From the NCBI RefSeq assembly GCF_014649035.1, contig NZ_BMSG01000028.1, positions 1 through 64,000 on the forward strand: 64,000 nucleotides of DNA, read 5' to 3'. This DNA is from Streptomyces sindenensis (lineage in GTDB: Bacteria; Actinomycetota; Actinomycetes; Streptomycetales; Streptomycetaceae). Shown piece after piece: positions 16,992 through 25,324 of the stretch (position 1 is the first letter of the stretch; each line of letters opens with the position of its first letter). A program made the position numbers and the translations under genes. The notes under the pieces were generated by a model. The model worked only from the letters and a program-made list of their open reading frames with translations, had not been told where the DNA came from and ran no database searches.

Positions 16992-17501
16992 ATGACCGCC
17001 GCGCCCCGCCCCCGCCGACGTTCCCGCCGCCGGGACACCCCGCCGCCACGGACCGGAGGCAGCGAGATCGAGGTGCTGCGCGGCTTCCTCGACTACGTAC
17101 GCGCCTCGATCGCCGCGAAGGTCGAGGGCGCCCCGGAGCCGGAGGTCCGCACCGCCGGGGTGCCCTCGGGCACGAATCTGCTCGGCCTGCTCCACCATCT
17201 GACCTTCGTCGAGCGGTCCACCTTCCTCGGGGAGTCGGTCGCCGACTGGCCGGGGACCTTCCGTGCCGCTCCCGAGGACGGTGTGGCCGAGGTCGTCGCC
17301 CGCTACCGGAAGGCGGTCGCGGAGGCGAACGACGTACTCGACACCTGCGCCGACCTCGGCTCACCGGTGCCGCACGCGCGAACGAACGGCCCTGCTCCCA
17401 GTGCCCGTTGGGCGCTCACGCACATGATCGAGGAGACCGGCCGCCACGCGGGTCACGCGGACATCCTCCGCGAGCTGATCGACGGCTCGACCGGCCGCTG
17501 A
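16992..17501 (+). CDS. DinB-superfamily protein (DUF664)
   Basis: A 169-residue four-helix protein of the DinB/YfiT type, whose actinobacterial members include mycothiol- or bacillithiol-dependent transferases. The helices carry GTNLLGLLHHLTFVERSTFL and LTHMIEETGRHAGHADILRE, whose histidines form the usual metal triad (H about 68, H about 143/147 and H about 150). The N-terminal 20 residues are Arg/Pro-rich and likely disordered. The start is ATG 16992, just after GAGGAGACACC. It stands alone. Confidence 0.82.
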   Translation: MTAAPRPRRRSRRRDTPPPRTGGSEIEVLRGFLDYVRASIAAKVEGAPEPEVRTAGVPSGTNLLGLLHHLTFVERSTFLGESVADWPGTFRAAPEDGVAEVVARYRKAVAEANDVLDTCADLGSPVPHARTNGPAPSARWALTHMIEETGRHAGHADILRELIDGSTGR

Positions 17502-17519
17502 ACAGGACCGAGCAACCCC

Positions 17520-18884
17520 CTAAGGAGTGTCTTCCAGCCCGGGAACGTCGTGGGGCAGCGGGCAGATGCGGCGGCCGTAGTGGTCGAAGACGTACAGATG
17601 GGCCAGGTCCACCAGCAGCGGCACCTGTCCCCCGGTCCGCAGCCGCATGTCGGGGCCGGTGCGCACGACCAGGTCGCCGGAGGGGGTGGCGGGGCGGTCG
17701 GGGCCCTGGATCCCGGTGGGGTCCTCGGCCGGTTCGTCGAGGGTGACGACCGGGCCGCTGATGCGGCCGGCCGCCCGCCCTCTGAGCCGTTCCAGGACGC
17801 CGACCCCGCCTCCACCGCCCGCCGCGGCCCGGCGACGGCGCGGCATCGCCCGGGGCCGGGCGGATTCGAGGTCCGGCACGACGGCGGGCCGCGAACCGGT
17901 CCTGAGGTGGACCAGCGCCTCGTGCCCCTGGTACTCGACGTGCTCGACGATGCCGCTGAGGGCGACCTCCCCGGGCCGGGCCTGACTGGGCGGGGCGATC
18001 CGGACCGCTTCGGAGCGCAGCCCCACGATGATCCGCCGGCCCTGCTGGACCCGGAGCAACTGGTGGTCGGGGCTGAGGGGTTCGGGCAGGGCGAGCCGCT
18101 GACGGCCGAGGTCGATCGACATCCGGCCCTCCAACGGGGCGTGCACGACGGCCTGGAGGAGGTTGATGCGCGGGGTGCCGATGAAGGCGGCCACGAACAC
18201 GTTGTCCGGCAGGGCGTAGACCTCGCGCGGCGTACCGACCTGCTGGAGGACTCCGCCGCGCAGCACGGCCACCCGGTCGCCGAGGGACATGGCCTCGGCC
18301 TGATCATGCGTCACATAGACGGTGGTGACCCCCAGTTCCCTGGTGAGCAGGGCGATCTCGGCGCGCAGATGGCTGCGCAGCTTCGCGTCGAGGTTGGAGA
18401 GCGGTTCGTCCATCAGGAACACGGAGGGGCGGCGGGAGATGGCCCGGCCCATCGCGACCCGCTGGCGTTCGCCGCCGGAGAGCTGGGCCGGGTAGCGGTC
18501 GAGGACGTGCTCGATCCCGAGCATCCGGGCGGTGGCCTCGACCCGCGCGGTGGTGTCCTCGCGGGGGTTCTCCAGCTTCAGGGGGAAACCGATGTTGGCC
18601 CGGTTGGTCATGCTCGGGTAGAGCGCGAAGTTCTGGAACACCATCGCCATGCCGCGTTCGCGTGGCGGGGCGTGGTTGGCGTACTCCCCGTCGAGGAGCA
18701 GTTCGCCCTCGGTGATCTCCTCCAGGCCCGCGATCATGCGCAGCACGGTGGACTTGCCGCAGCCGGAGGGGCCGAGCAGGACGACGAACTCGCCCGGATC
18801 GATGGAGAGCGTGAAACGGTCGACGGCCCGCCGGTCCCGGCCGTAGCTCTTGCTGACTTGGTGCAGGGAGATCGCGCGCGTCAT
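17520..18884 (-). CDS. Sugar-type ABC transporter ATP-binding protein (MsiK/UgpC-like), without permeases nearby
   Basis: ATPase of 454 residues that would energise a carbohydrate ABC importer at the membrane. Walker A is GPSGCGKST near residue 42, Q-loop MVFQNFALYPSMT, signature LSGGERQRVAMGRA, Walker B VFLMDEPLSNLDA, switch His in VTHDQAEAM. The C-terminal MalK-like OB/TOBE region follows. An Arg-rich and Gly-rich insertion (PRAMPRRRRAAAGGGGGVGV) interrupts that region and makes the protein longer than the usual 370-390. No permease or binding-protein gene is adjacent, so it may serve distant importers as MsiK does. Confidence 0.9.
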   Translation of the reverse strand: MTRAISLHQVSKSYGRDRRAVDRFTLSIDPGEFVVLLGPSGCGKSTVLRMIAGLEEITEGELLLDGEYANHAPPRERGMAMVFQNFALYPSMTNRANIGFPLKLENPREDTTARVEATARMLGIEHVLDRYPAQLSGGERQRVAMGRAISRRPSVFLMDEPLSNLDAKLRSHLRAEIALLTRELGVTTVYVTHDQAEAMSLGDRVAVLRGGVLQQVGTPREVYALPDNVFVAAFIGTPRINLLQAVVHAPLEGRMSIDLGRQRLALPEPLSPDHQLLRVQQGRRIIVGLRSEAVRIAPPSQARPGEVALSGIVEHVEYQGHEALVHLRTGSRPAVVPDLESARPRAMPRRRRAAAGGGGGVGVLERLRGRAAGRISGPVVTLDEPAEDPTGIQGPDRPATPSGDLVVRTGPDMRLRTGGQVPLLVDLAHLYVFDHYGRRICPLPHDVPGLEDTP

Positions 18885-19000
18885 GAAGGTCCGCCCGGAG
18901 GGAAGTGGTGGCATCGCGGTGGGGAGCGGCTGTGTGGAAGCTAGCCCACCGGGCGGGGTGTGGGAATGACTCGCGCGAAGGTTGAGGCGTACGGGGTCGG

Positions 19001-20308
19001 TCAGCCGGAGGATTCGGTCGTGTCCCGGACGGCCGGCGGTACGGGGGCCGGGTCCGGCGGTACGGGTCCCGGGTTTGGCGGTACGGGGGCGGGCGCCGGG
19101 TCCGCGGCGGCCCGGGCCGGCTTCGTACGGGCCTCGCCGCGCAGTCCGAGTCCGGCGGCGCCGAGCAACAGCACGCCGAGCAGCGCGAACGGGGCCGCCA
19201 CCCCCACCGCGCCCGCGATCAGGCCGGCCGCGGCGGGGGCGGCGACCTGGCCGAGCCGGTTGCCGGTCAGCCGCAGGGCGAGCGCGGTGGACCGGGCCTG
19301 GGCGGGGGCCGCCCGGACCACGGTGGTCATGGACAGCGGCTGGCCGACGCCGAGGCAGAAGCCGAGGACCGCCAGCATGACCGCGAGGACCGGGACGGAC
19401 ACGGGCAGGGCGACGCCCGCGCAGAGGAGCCCGGCGAGCAGACAGCTGGTGGTCAGCAGTGCGCGGCGGCCCAGCAGCCGCAGCAGCGGTGTCATCACCA
19501 GCCTGCAGGCGATCGTGGCGGCGGCCCGCAGGCTGAGCAGCAGTCCGACGGTGGCCGGTGCGATGGAGCGGTGTTCGCCGACGACCGGCAGGTAGGCGGT
19601 GAGGATGTCGGTGGCGGACAGCACCGCCATGCTGATGAAGATGCCCGCCGGGACGCCGCGCGCGCCCAGGATCGCCCGGACCGGGACCTTGTGGCCGGGG
19701 GCCGGGCCGGAGCCGGTGGCCCGGCGGTGCTCGATGCGCCAGAGCGAGGTGAGGGCGACCGCGCAGACCCCCGCCGACACGAGGAGCGCGAGGGCGCTCG
19801 TACGGCCCAGCGCACCGCTGTCGGCCGAGATCAGCGCACCGGCCGCGATCGGGCCGATGAGCTGGCCGAGCGAGGCGCCGATGGTGAAGTGCCCGAAGTT
19901 GCGGTCCTGTTCGTCGGGCGCGGACTGCCGGGCCACGATCGACTGCGCGCCGATCACGAAGCACAGGTGGCCCAGTCCCATCACCCCGCTCCAGGCGGCC
20001 ATCGCGGGCAGCGAGGAGACGACCCCGCTGAGCGCGCAGCCGCCGGAGATCAGGAGGACGCCGAGCGGCAGCAGGGGCGCGCAGCGGCCGTGGTCGGTGC
20101 GGCGGCCGAGCGGCACGGCGACGAACAGCGGAAGCAGGGCGTAGACCCCGGCGATGACGCCGACGGCCGCCTCTTCCGCGCCCAGCGCGAGGGCCCGGTA
20201 GGAGACGGCGGGCCGCGCCATCGACACCGCCCCCTGCGCGAAGGCGAAGGCGATGACGAGGCGCAGCAGCCAGCCCCGGCCGGGCCCGGTTCGCGGTCGG
20301 ACGGTCAT
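19001..20308 (-). CDS. MFS transporter
   Basis: Major facilitator protein of 435 residues with 12 predicted helices. The loop 2-3 motif appears as VPLGRRTDHGRCAPLLP, and the helices run from LLRLVIAFAFAQGAVSMARP to FALLGVLLLGAAGLGL. The cytoplasmic tail is a Pro/Ala repeat (PAPAPVPPNPGPVPPDPAPV). Its ATG overlaps the citrate transporter stop (TGATG), so the two are translationally coupled. Substrate unknown; export of a metabolite or drug is the general role. Confidence 0.87.
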   Translation of the reverse strand: MTVRPRTGPGRGWLLRLVIAFAFAQGAVSMARPAVSYRALALGAEEAAVGVIAGVYALLPLFVAVPLGRRTDHGRCAPLLPLGVLLISGGCALSGVVSSLPAMAAWSGVMGLGHLCFVIGAQSIVARQSAPDEQDRNFGHFTIGASLGQLIGPIAAGALISADSGALGRTSALALLVSAGVCAVALTSLWRIEHRRATGSGPAPGHKVPVRAILGARGVPAGIFISMAVLSATDILTAYLPVVGEHRSIAPATVGLLLSLRAAATIACRLVMTPLLRLLGRRALLTTSCLLAGLLCAGVALPVSVPVLAVMLAVLGFCLGVGQPLSMTTVVRAAPAQARSTALALRLTGNRLGQVAAPAAAGLIAGAVGVAAPFALLGVLLLGAAGLGLRGEARTKPARAAADPAPAPVPPNPGPVPPDPAPVPPAVRDTTESSG

Positions 20309-21789
20309 CACATGATGCCGAAGAGGATGCCCGCCGCGAGCACCACGAGCGAGGTGAGGACGGCCCACTTGACGGTGAAGCGGGTGTGGTCGCCGAACTC
20401 GACCTTCGCCATGCCGACCAGGACGTAGACGGCGGGCACCAGCGGCGAGGACATGTGCAGGGCCTGACCGGCCAGGGAGGCGCGGGCGATCTCCAGCGGC
20501 GAGACGCCGTGGGCCGCGCCCGCCTCGGCGAGGACGGGCAGGACGCCGAAGTAGAAGCCGTCGTTGGACATGAAGTAGGTGAGCGGCAGGCTGAGCAGGC
20601 CGGTGACGATGGCCATGTGCGGGCCCATCGCCTCGGGGACCGCGCCGACGACCCAGTCGGCCATGTGCTCGACCATGCCGGTGCCGGTGAGGACTCCGGT
20701 GAAGACGGCGGCGGCGAAGACCATGCCGGAGACGTTGAGGACGTTGTCGGCGTGCGCGGCGATCCGGGCCCGCTGGTCGGGCATGTGGGGGAAGTTGACG
20801 GTGAGCGCGAGGGCCGCGCCGAGCAGGAAGAGCACCGGGATCGGCATCAGTTCCATGATCATCGCCGTCAGGAGGGCGGCGGTGAGACCGGCGTTGAACC
20901 AGTAGAGCTTCGGGCGGAGCGTGGACCGGTTCGGATCGAGGCCCTGGAACTCTTCCTCGCCGTCGCCGTCGCCGGCGCCGTCGGCGGCATCGGCGCCGTC
21001 GGCGGCATCGGCTCCGGCGTCCGCCCCCGGGTCCGTACCCGTGCCCGTACCGCCTGCCGAGGCCGCGGCGCCCTTGCGGAGACGGTCCTCGCCACCGGTG
21101 GCTCCGGCGCCGCCGACGCCGGCGGTCACGGTCTCCGGCTCCGGCTCCCGGGCCAGCGCCTCGTCGAGGGTGAGCGTGCCGAGGCGCTTGCGCTCCCGGA
21201 TGCCGAGCACGTACGCCAGCACGAACACGGCGAGCAGCCCCATGGCCAGCGCCGGGATCATCGGCACGAAGATCTCGGAGGCGTCCAGCTTGAGGGCGGT
21301 GGCGGCGCGGGCGGTCGGGCCGCCCCACGGCAGGGTGTTCATGACGCCGTTGGCGGTGGCCGCGACGCCGGTCATCACGACCAGGCTCATCTTCAGGCGT
21401 TTGTAGAGGGGATACATCGCCGAAACGGTGATCATGAAGGTGGTGGAACCGTCGCCGTCCAGCGAGACGATCGCCGCGAGCACCGCCGTACCGACCACGA
21501 CGCGCATCGGGTCGGCCTGGCAGAACTTCAGGATGCCCCGGACGATCGGGTCGAACAGGCCGACGTCGATCATCACGCCGAAGTAGACGATGGCGAACAT
21601 CAGCATGGCGGCGGTGGGGGCGAGGTTGCCGACGCCTTCGATCACGTAGTCGCCGAGTCGGGCTCCGTCTCCGACGGCGACACAGAAGAGTGCGGGGATC
21701 AGTACCAGCGCCGCGATCGGCGACATCTTCTTCGTCATGATCAGGACCAGGAAGGTCGCGATCATGGCGAAGCCGAGGATTGTCAGCAT
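20308..21789 (-). CDS. CitMHS-family citrate:proton/metal symporter
   Basis: Imports citrate, often as a divalent-metal complex. The protein has 493 residues and about 12 membrane helices. Family blocks: MLTILGFAMIATFLVLIMTKKMSPI at the start, FGVMIDVGLFDPI, SLDGDGSTTFMITV, LPWGGPTARAATAL, and the second-half pair PLTYFMSNDGFYFGVLPVLAE and HMSSPLVPAVYVLVG. The central cytoplasmic loop holds an acidic Ala/Asp/Gly low-complexity stretch (GADAADGADAADGAGDGDG). First gene of a two-gene operon with the MFS transporter. The 139-bp upstream gap holds its promoter. Confidence 0.92.
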   Translation of the reverse strand: MLTILGFAMIATFLVLIMTKKMSPIAALVLIPALFCVAVGDGARLGDYVIEGVGNLAPTAAMLMFAIVYFGVMIDVGLFDPIVRGILKFCQADPMRVVVGTAVLAAIVSLDGDGSTTFMITVSAMYPLYKRLKMSLVVMTGVAATANGVMNTLPWGGPTARAATALKLDASEIFVPMIPALAMGLLAVFVLAYVLGIRERKRLGTLTLDEALAREPEPETVTAGVGGAGATGGEDRLRKGAAASAGGTGTGTDPGADAGADAADGADAADGAGDGDGEEEFQGLDPNRSTLRPKLYWFNAGLTAALLTAMIMELMPIPVLFLLGAALALTVNFPHMPDQRARIAAHADNVLNVSGMVFAAAVFTGVLTGTGMVEHMADWVVGAVPEAMGPHMAIVTGLLSLPLTYFMSNDGFYFGVLPVLAEAGAAHGVSPLEIARASLAGQALHMSSPLVPAVYVLVGMAKVEFGDHTRFTVKWAVLTSLVVLAAGILFGIM

Positions 21790-21928
21790 GGGGGATACCT
21801 AACGTTCATCCTTGAACTCCCACCGGTCTCGGCGGTCGGTCCGGATGACGTTAGGGGCCTCCTCGAAGGGTTAACAAGACGTTGACGCGTGAGCAATACG
21901 AGCAAAACCCCAGGTCAACGGGGTAGCG

Positions 21929-24175
21929 CTAGTGAGCTGGGGTGACGGAGACGGGGATGGCGTTCAGGACCGCCGTGCCGGACAGCGGATCCAGGAGCGT
22001 GCCGTCGAGCAGTTGGTTGACGTTCGCCCCGGGGTGGGCGGCGGCGACGGCCATACGGGTGCCGGGGCGGCTGTGGCCCCAGCCGTGCGGGAGGCTCACC
22101 ACTCCGCAGCGCACGGTGTCGGTGATCTCGGCGGGGGCCTCGATGCCTCCGCCCGACGACTCGATCCGGGCGGTGTCCCCGTCTGCCAGTCCGAGGCGGG
22201 CCGCGTCGTCGGGGTGGATCTGGAGCGTGCAGACGTTGGACCCGCCGGTGAGCGAGCCGACGTTGTGCATCCAGCTGTTGTTGGAGCGCAGATGGCGGCG
22301 GCCGACGAGGACGAGCGGGGCGGGCCGGTCGCCCAGCGTCCGGCGCAGCCGCGGCAGATCGGCGGCGATCGGCTCCGGGAACAGTTCGACGCGGCCGGAG
22401 CGGGTGCGCAGGACTTCCGGAAGGCGGGGTTGCAGCGGGCCGAGGTCGATGCCGTGCGGGTGGGCGAGGAGCTGCTGGAGCGTCAGGCCGTACGGGCCGA
22501 GGCGCAGCAGCAGGTCCAGTCGCCGCTCGGGGCCGCTCTCCCCGGTGAGTTCGGCGGCCAGCTCCTTCGGGGCCCCGGCCCGGGTGAGGGCGGTGTCGAC
22601 GGCCAGGTCGTCGACCGCGGAGGGCGGCGCGCCGTGCATGCCGCTCACCGCGAGGATCAGCCGGGCGTGGATCTCGCTCTCGTCCATCCGCCCGTCCTCC
22701 AGGGGGACGGCGGCGCGGGTGTAGCGGACCTGGTTGTGGACGGCGAAGGTGTTGAGCGCGAAGTCGAAGTGGGCGCTCTGCGAGGGAGGCGGCGGGGGCA
22801 GGACGACGTCGGCGCGGCGGGAGGTCTCGTTGAGGTACGGGTCGACGCTGACCATGAAGTCGAGCCCGTCGGCGAGAGCCGCGTCGAGCCGGTCGCCGTC
22901 GGGCGCGGAGAGCACGGGATTGGCCGCGATGACCACCAGCGCGCGGATACGACCCTCGCCCGGGGTGTCGATTTCCTCGGCGAGGGCGGCGATGGGCAGT
23001 TCACCCTTGGCCTCGGGGTGCCCGGAGACCCGGCTCGACCAGCGGCCCAGCGCGAAGCCCTTGCCGGGGGCGGCGCTGCCCTTGCCGGGGGCGGCGTTAC
23101 GTGTCACGGGGGTGCCATTCCGTGTCCCCGGGGTGGCGGCGCGAGGTGCGCGAGCCGTGGCGGAGAGCGGGAAGAGCGCGCCGCCGGGCCGGTCGAGGTT
23201 GCCGGTGAGGATGTTGAGGACGTCCACCAGCCAGCTGGCCAGGGTGCCGTGCTCGACGGTGCAGCTGCCGATGCGCCCGTAGACGGCGGCGGTGGGGGCG
23301 GCGGCGAGTTCGCGGGCGATGGCGGTGATGGTGTCCGCGTCCACGTCACAGGCGGCGGCCACCGCGTCCGGGGTGAAGTCCGCCAAGGCGTCGGCGAGTT
23401 CGTCGAGGCCGTCCAGGTGCTCGGCCAGCGGCCCGGGGTCGGCGAGCTTCTCGTCGATGAGGGTGTGCGCGACGGCCGCCAGGAGCAGCGCGTCCGCGCC
23501 GGGCCGGATCGCGACGTGCCGGTCGGCGAGGCGGGCGGTGCGGGTACGGCGCGGGTCGACGACGGTGAGGGTGCCGCCACGTCGGCGCAGGGCCTTGAGC
23601 CGGCCGGGGAAGTCGGGGGCGGTGCAGAGGCTGCCGTTGGACTCCAGCGGGTTGGCGCCGATCAGGAGGAGATGTCCGGTGCGGTCGAGATCCGGTACGG
23701 GAATGGCGTGCGCGTCACCGAAGAGCAGGCCGCTGGAGACGTGCTTGGGCATCTGGTCCAGGGTGCTCGCGGTGAACACGTTGCGGGTGCGCAGGGCCCC
23801 GAGCAGCAGCGGCGGATAGAGGAAGCCCGCCATCGTGTGCACGTTGGGGTTGCCGAGGACCACGCCGACAGCTTGCGGGCCGTGCGCTTTCACCAGGTCC
23901 GGTATCCGCGCGGCGATCAGGTCGAACGCCTCGCCCCAGGTCGCCTCGCGCAGCTCCCCGTCCTCGCCGCGCACGAGGGGGACGCGCAGCCGGTCGGGGT
24001 CCGCGTCGAGCCCTCCGAAGGAGGCCCCCTTGGGGCAGATGAAGCCCCGGCTGAAGATGTCGTCGCGATCGCCGCGCGCACCGGTGACGGTGGTCCCCTC
24101 GATGGTGAGGGTGAGGCCGCAGGTGGCCTCGCAGAGGGGGCAGATACGCGGTGCGGTGCGGGAGTCGTGGGACAT
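21929..24175 (-). CDS. Molybdopterin-dependent oxidoreductase (formate dehydrogenase/nitrate reductase-like alpha subunit)
   Basis: Bis-MGD enzyme of the DMSO reductase superfamily, 748 residues. The N-terminal [4Fe-4S] site is C12-x2-C15-x3-C19 and C47 (CPLCEATC, FICPKG). Moco-binding blocks follow: LGNPNVHTMAGF, LLIGANPLESNGS, TLTVVDPRRTRTARLADRHVAIRPGAD. The C-terminal MopB_CT region includes PAPLVLVGRRHLRSNNSWMHN and HPGANVNQLLDG. A repeat-like insertion (RNAAPGKGSAAPGKG) sits around residues 360-385. No partner subunits are nearby, so it is probably soluble. Electron acceptor and substrate unknown. A TetR-type site lies 87 bp upstream. Confidence 0.9.
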   Translation of the reverse strand: MSHDSRTAPRICPLCEATCGLTLTIEGTTVTGARGDRDDIFSRGFICPKGASFGGLDADPDRLRVPLVRGEDGELREATWGEAFDLIAARIPDLVKAHGPQAVGVVLGNPNVHTMAGFLYPPLLLGALRTRNVFTASTLDQMPKHVSSGLLFGDAHAIPVPDLDRTGHLLLIGANPLESNGSLCTAPDFPGRLKALRRRGGTLTVVDPRRTRTARLADRHVAIRPGADALLLAAVAHTLIDEKLADPGPLAEHLDGLDELADALADFTPDAVAAACDVDADTITAIARELAAAPTAAVYGRIGSCTVEHGTLASWLVDVLNILTGNLDRPGGALFPLSATARAPRAATPGTRNGTPVTRNAAPGKGSAAPGKGFALGRWSSRVSGHPEAKGELPIAALAEEIDTPGEGRIRALVVIAANPVLSAPDGDRLDAALADGLDFMVSVDPYLNETSRRADVVLPPPPPSQSAHFDFALNTFAVHNQVRYTRAAVPLEDGRMDESEIHARLILAVSGMHGAPPSAVDDLAVDTALTRAGAPKELAAELTGESGPERRLDLLLRLGPYGLTLQQLLAHPHGIDLGPLQPRLPEVLRTRSGRVELFPEPIAADLPRLRRTLGDRPAPLVLVGRRHLRSNNSWMHNVGSLTGGSNVCTLQIHPDDAARLGLADGDTARIESSGGGIEAPAEITDTVRCGVVSLPHGWGHSRPGTRMAVAAAHPGANVNQLLDGTLLDPLSGTAVLNAIPVSVTPAH

Positions 24176-24261
24176 GGGCCCTCCCCGGGGCGGCTGCGGC
24201 GACGGCACGCGGACATGGGCCGGGCGGGGACGCAGGAGCCCCGGGGCCCGGTACGGGCGAG

Positions 24262-24277
24262 CATACCGACCGGTACG
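24262..24277 (-). promoter_or_regulatory. Putative TetR operator upstream of the molybdopterin oxidoreductase
   Basis: CATACCGACCGGTACG shares CATACCGACCGGT with the site before the SDR-ligase operon (4551-4568). It lies between the oxidoreductase and the TetR gene at 24405-25025, its likely binder. Confidence 0.45.
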
Positions 24278-24360
24278 CATGGTGGGGAGGGGTCGCACGG
24301 AGAAGACGACGGGCGGGGGCCGCGCCGGAGGCGGGCGGGGCCCGCGGAAGGGGCCCGGCG

Positions 24361-24428
24361 CGTACGGCTCAGTCCAGCGTCTGCGCGAGACCCAGGCGTA
24401 CGACTCAGTCCAGCGTCTGTGCGAGATA
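24361..24428 (-). repeat. 37-bp tandem duplication of the tetR 3' end
   Basis: Two copies of a segment with period 37, covering the last codons (LAQTLD and stop) of the TetR gene at 24405. The copies begin CGTACGGCTCAGTCCAGCGT (24361) and CGTACGACTCAGTCCAGCGT (24398). The outer copy lies beyond the stop codon and would restore the same C-terminus if the first stop were lost. Confidence 0.7.
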
Positions 24429-25025
24429 GGACCTGACCAGGGTCCGGGTCTCGGTGATGATGGCCGCGTCCCCCGAGGGATCCGTACGGAAGGCGAGTTG
24501 CAGCAGCGCGTCGGCGGCTTCGACGCTCACCAGGATCGCCCGGGAGAGCCCCTCGTCGGGCCGGCGGCCGAGGTGTCCGGCGAGCAGGACGGCGAGCCGG
24601 TCCGCCAGCCGCCGGTTGGCGTCGTCCGACGCGCCCTCGGCGGGGAACGGCGGCCCGAAGTCGACGAGCGCGAAGCCGGGGACGCTCCGCTTCATCGCCA
24701 GGTACTCGTCGAGCACCGCGTCGATGGCGGCGCGCCAGTCGGTGGCGGGGAGGTCGGCGAGCCGGGCGGCGATGCGATCGGCGTAGGCGTCCAGATTGCG
24801 CAGCGCGAGGGCGTCGACGAGCGCGCGCTTGTTGGAGAAGAACCGGTAGACGGAGCCGATCGGCACCTCGGCACGCTCGGCGACGGCCCGGGTGGTGAGC
24901 TGCTCGTAACCGGCCTCGTCCAGGAGGCCGGCGCAGGAGTCGAGTATCCGGGCCAGCCGGTCGGCGCTGCGCTGCTGCACGGGGGCGCGGCGGAGGTTCG
25001 GGGTGACACGGGGCTGAGAAGGCAC
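24405..25025 (-). CDS. TetR-family regulator upstream of the molybdopterin oxidoreductase
   Basis: A 206-residue TetR protein. Helix-turn-helix blocks are RLARILDSCAGLLDEAGYEQ, TTRAVAERAEVPIGSVYRFF and NKRALVDAL. The C-terminal domain is TetR_C_17-like (DALLQLAFRTDPSGDAAIIT). GTG at 25025 is the best start, because a much longer reading would run into the CAGGCA repeat tract and give a Val-Pro repeat. It lies upstream of the oxidoreductase on the same strand. It may bind the CATACCGACCGGT site. The 3' end is tandemly duplicated. Confidence 0.83.
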   Translation of the reverse strand: MPSQPRVTPNLRRAPVQQRSADRLARILDSCAGLLDEAGYEQLTTRAVAERAEVPIGSVYRFFSNKRALVDALALRNLDAYADRIAARLADLPATDWRAAIDAVLDEYLAMKRSVPGFALVDFGPPFPAEGASDDANRRLADRLAVLLAGHLGRRPDEGLSRAILVSVEAADALLQLAFRTDPSGDAAIITETRTLVRSYLAQTLD

Positions 25026-25084
25026 GGGCCCATGATGCCGTGCCCCGGGCAGGGGCCGGACGCCAGAGGCAGCGGGGGGCGGCG

Positions 25085-25214
<130 letters not shown>

Positions 25215-25235
25215 CGAATGGCCCGATGTGTGCCG

Positions 25236-25264
25236 TTGACGCGCCCCGCTCCTATTCCTACGGT
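25236..25264 (+). promoter_or_regulatory. Putative hmgA promoter
   Basis: TTGACG (25236-25241), a 17-bp spacer, then TACGGT (25259-25264), 61 bp before the hmgA ATG. A second possible -10, TAGGAT, lies at 25271-25276. Prediction from consensus only. Confidence 0.4.
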
Positions 25265-25324
25265 GGTGCATAGGATTCGTCGCCCGGCGGATCCGAGGGC
25301 TTTCTTGGGCACCAGGAGTGCGGG

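Noticed and set aside
21932..24436. 834-codon plus-strand frame opposite the molybdopterin oxidoreductase
   Set aside because: No motifs and no conserved features. The minus strand has the iron-sulfur and Moco motifs.
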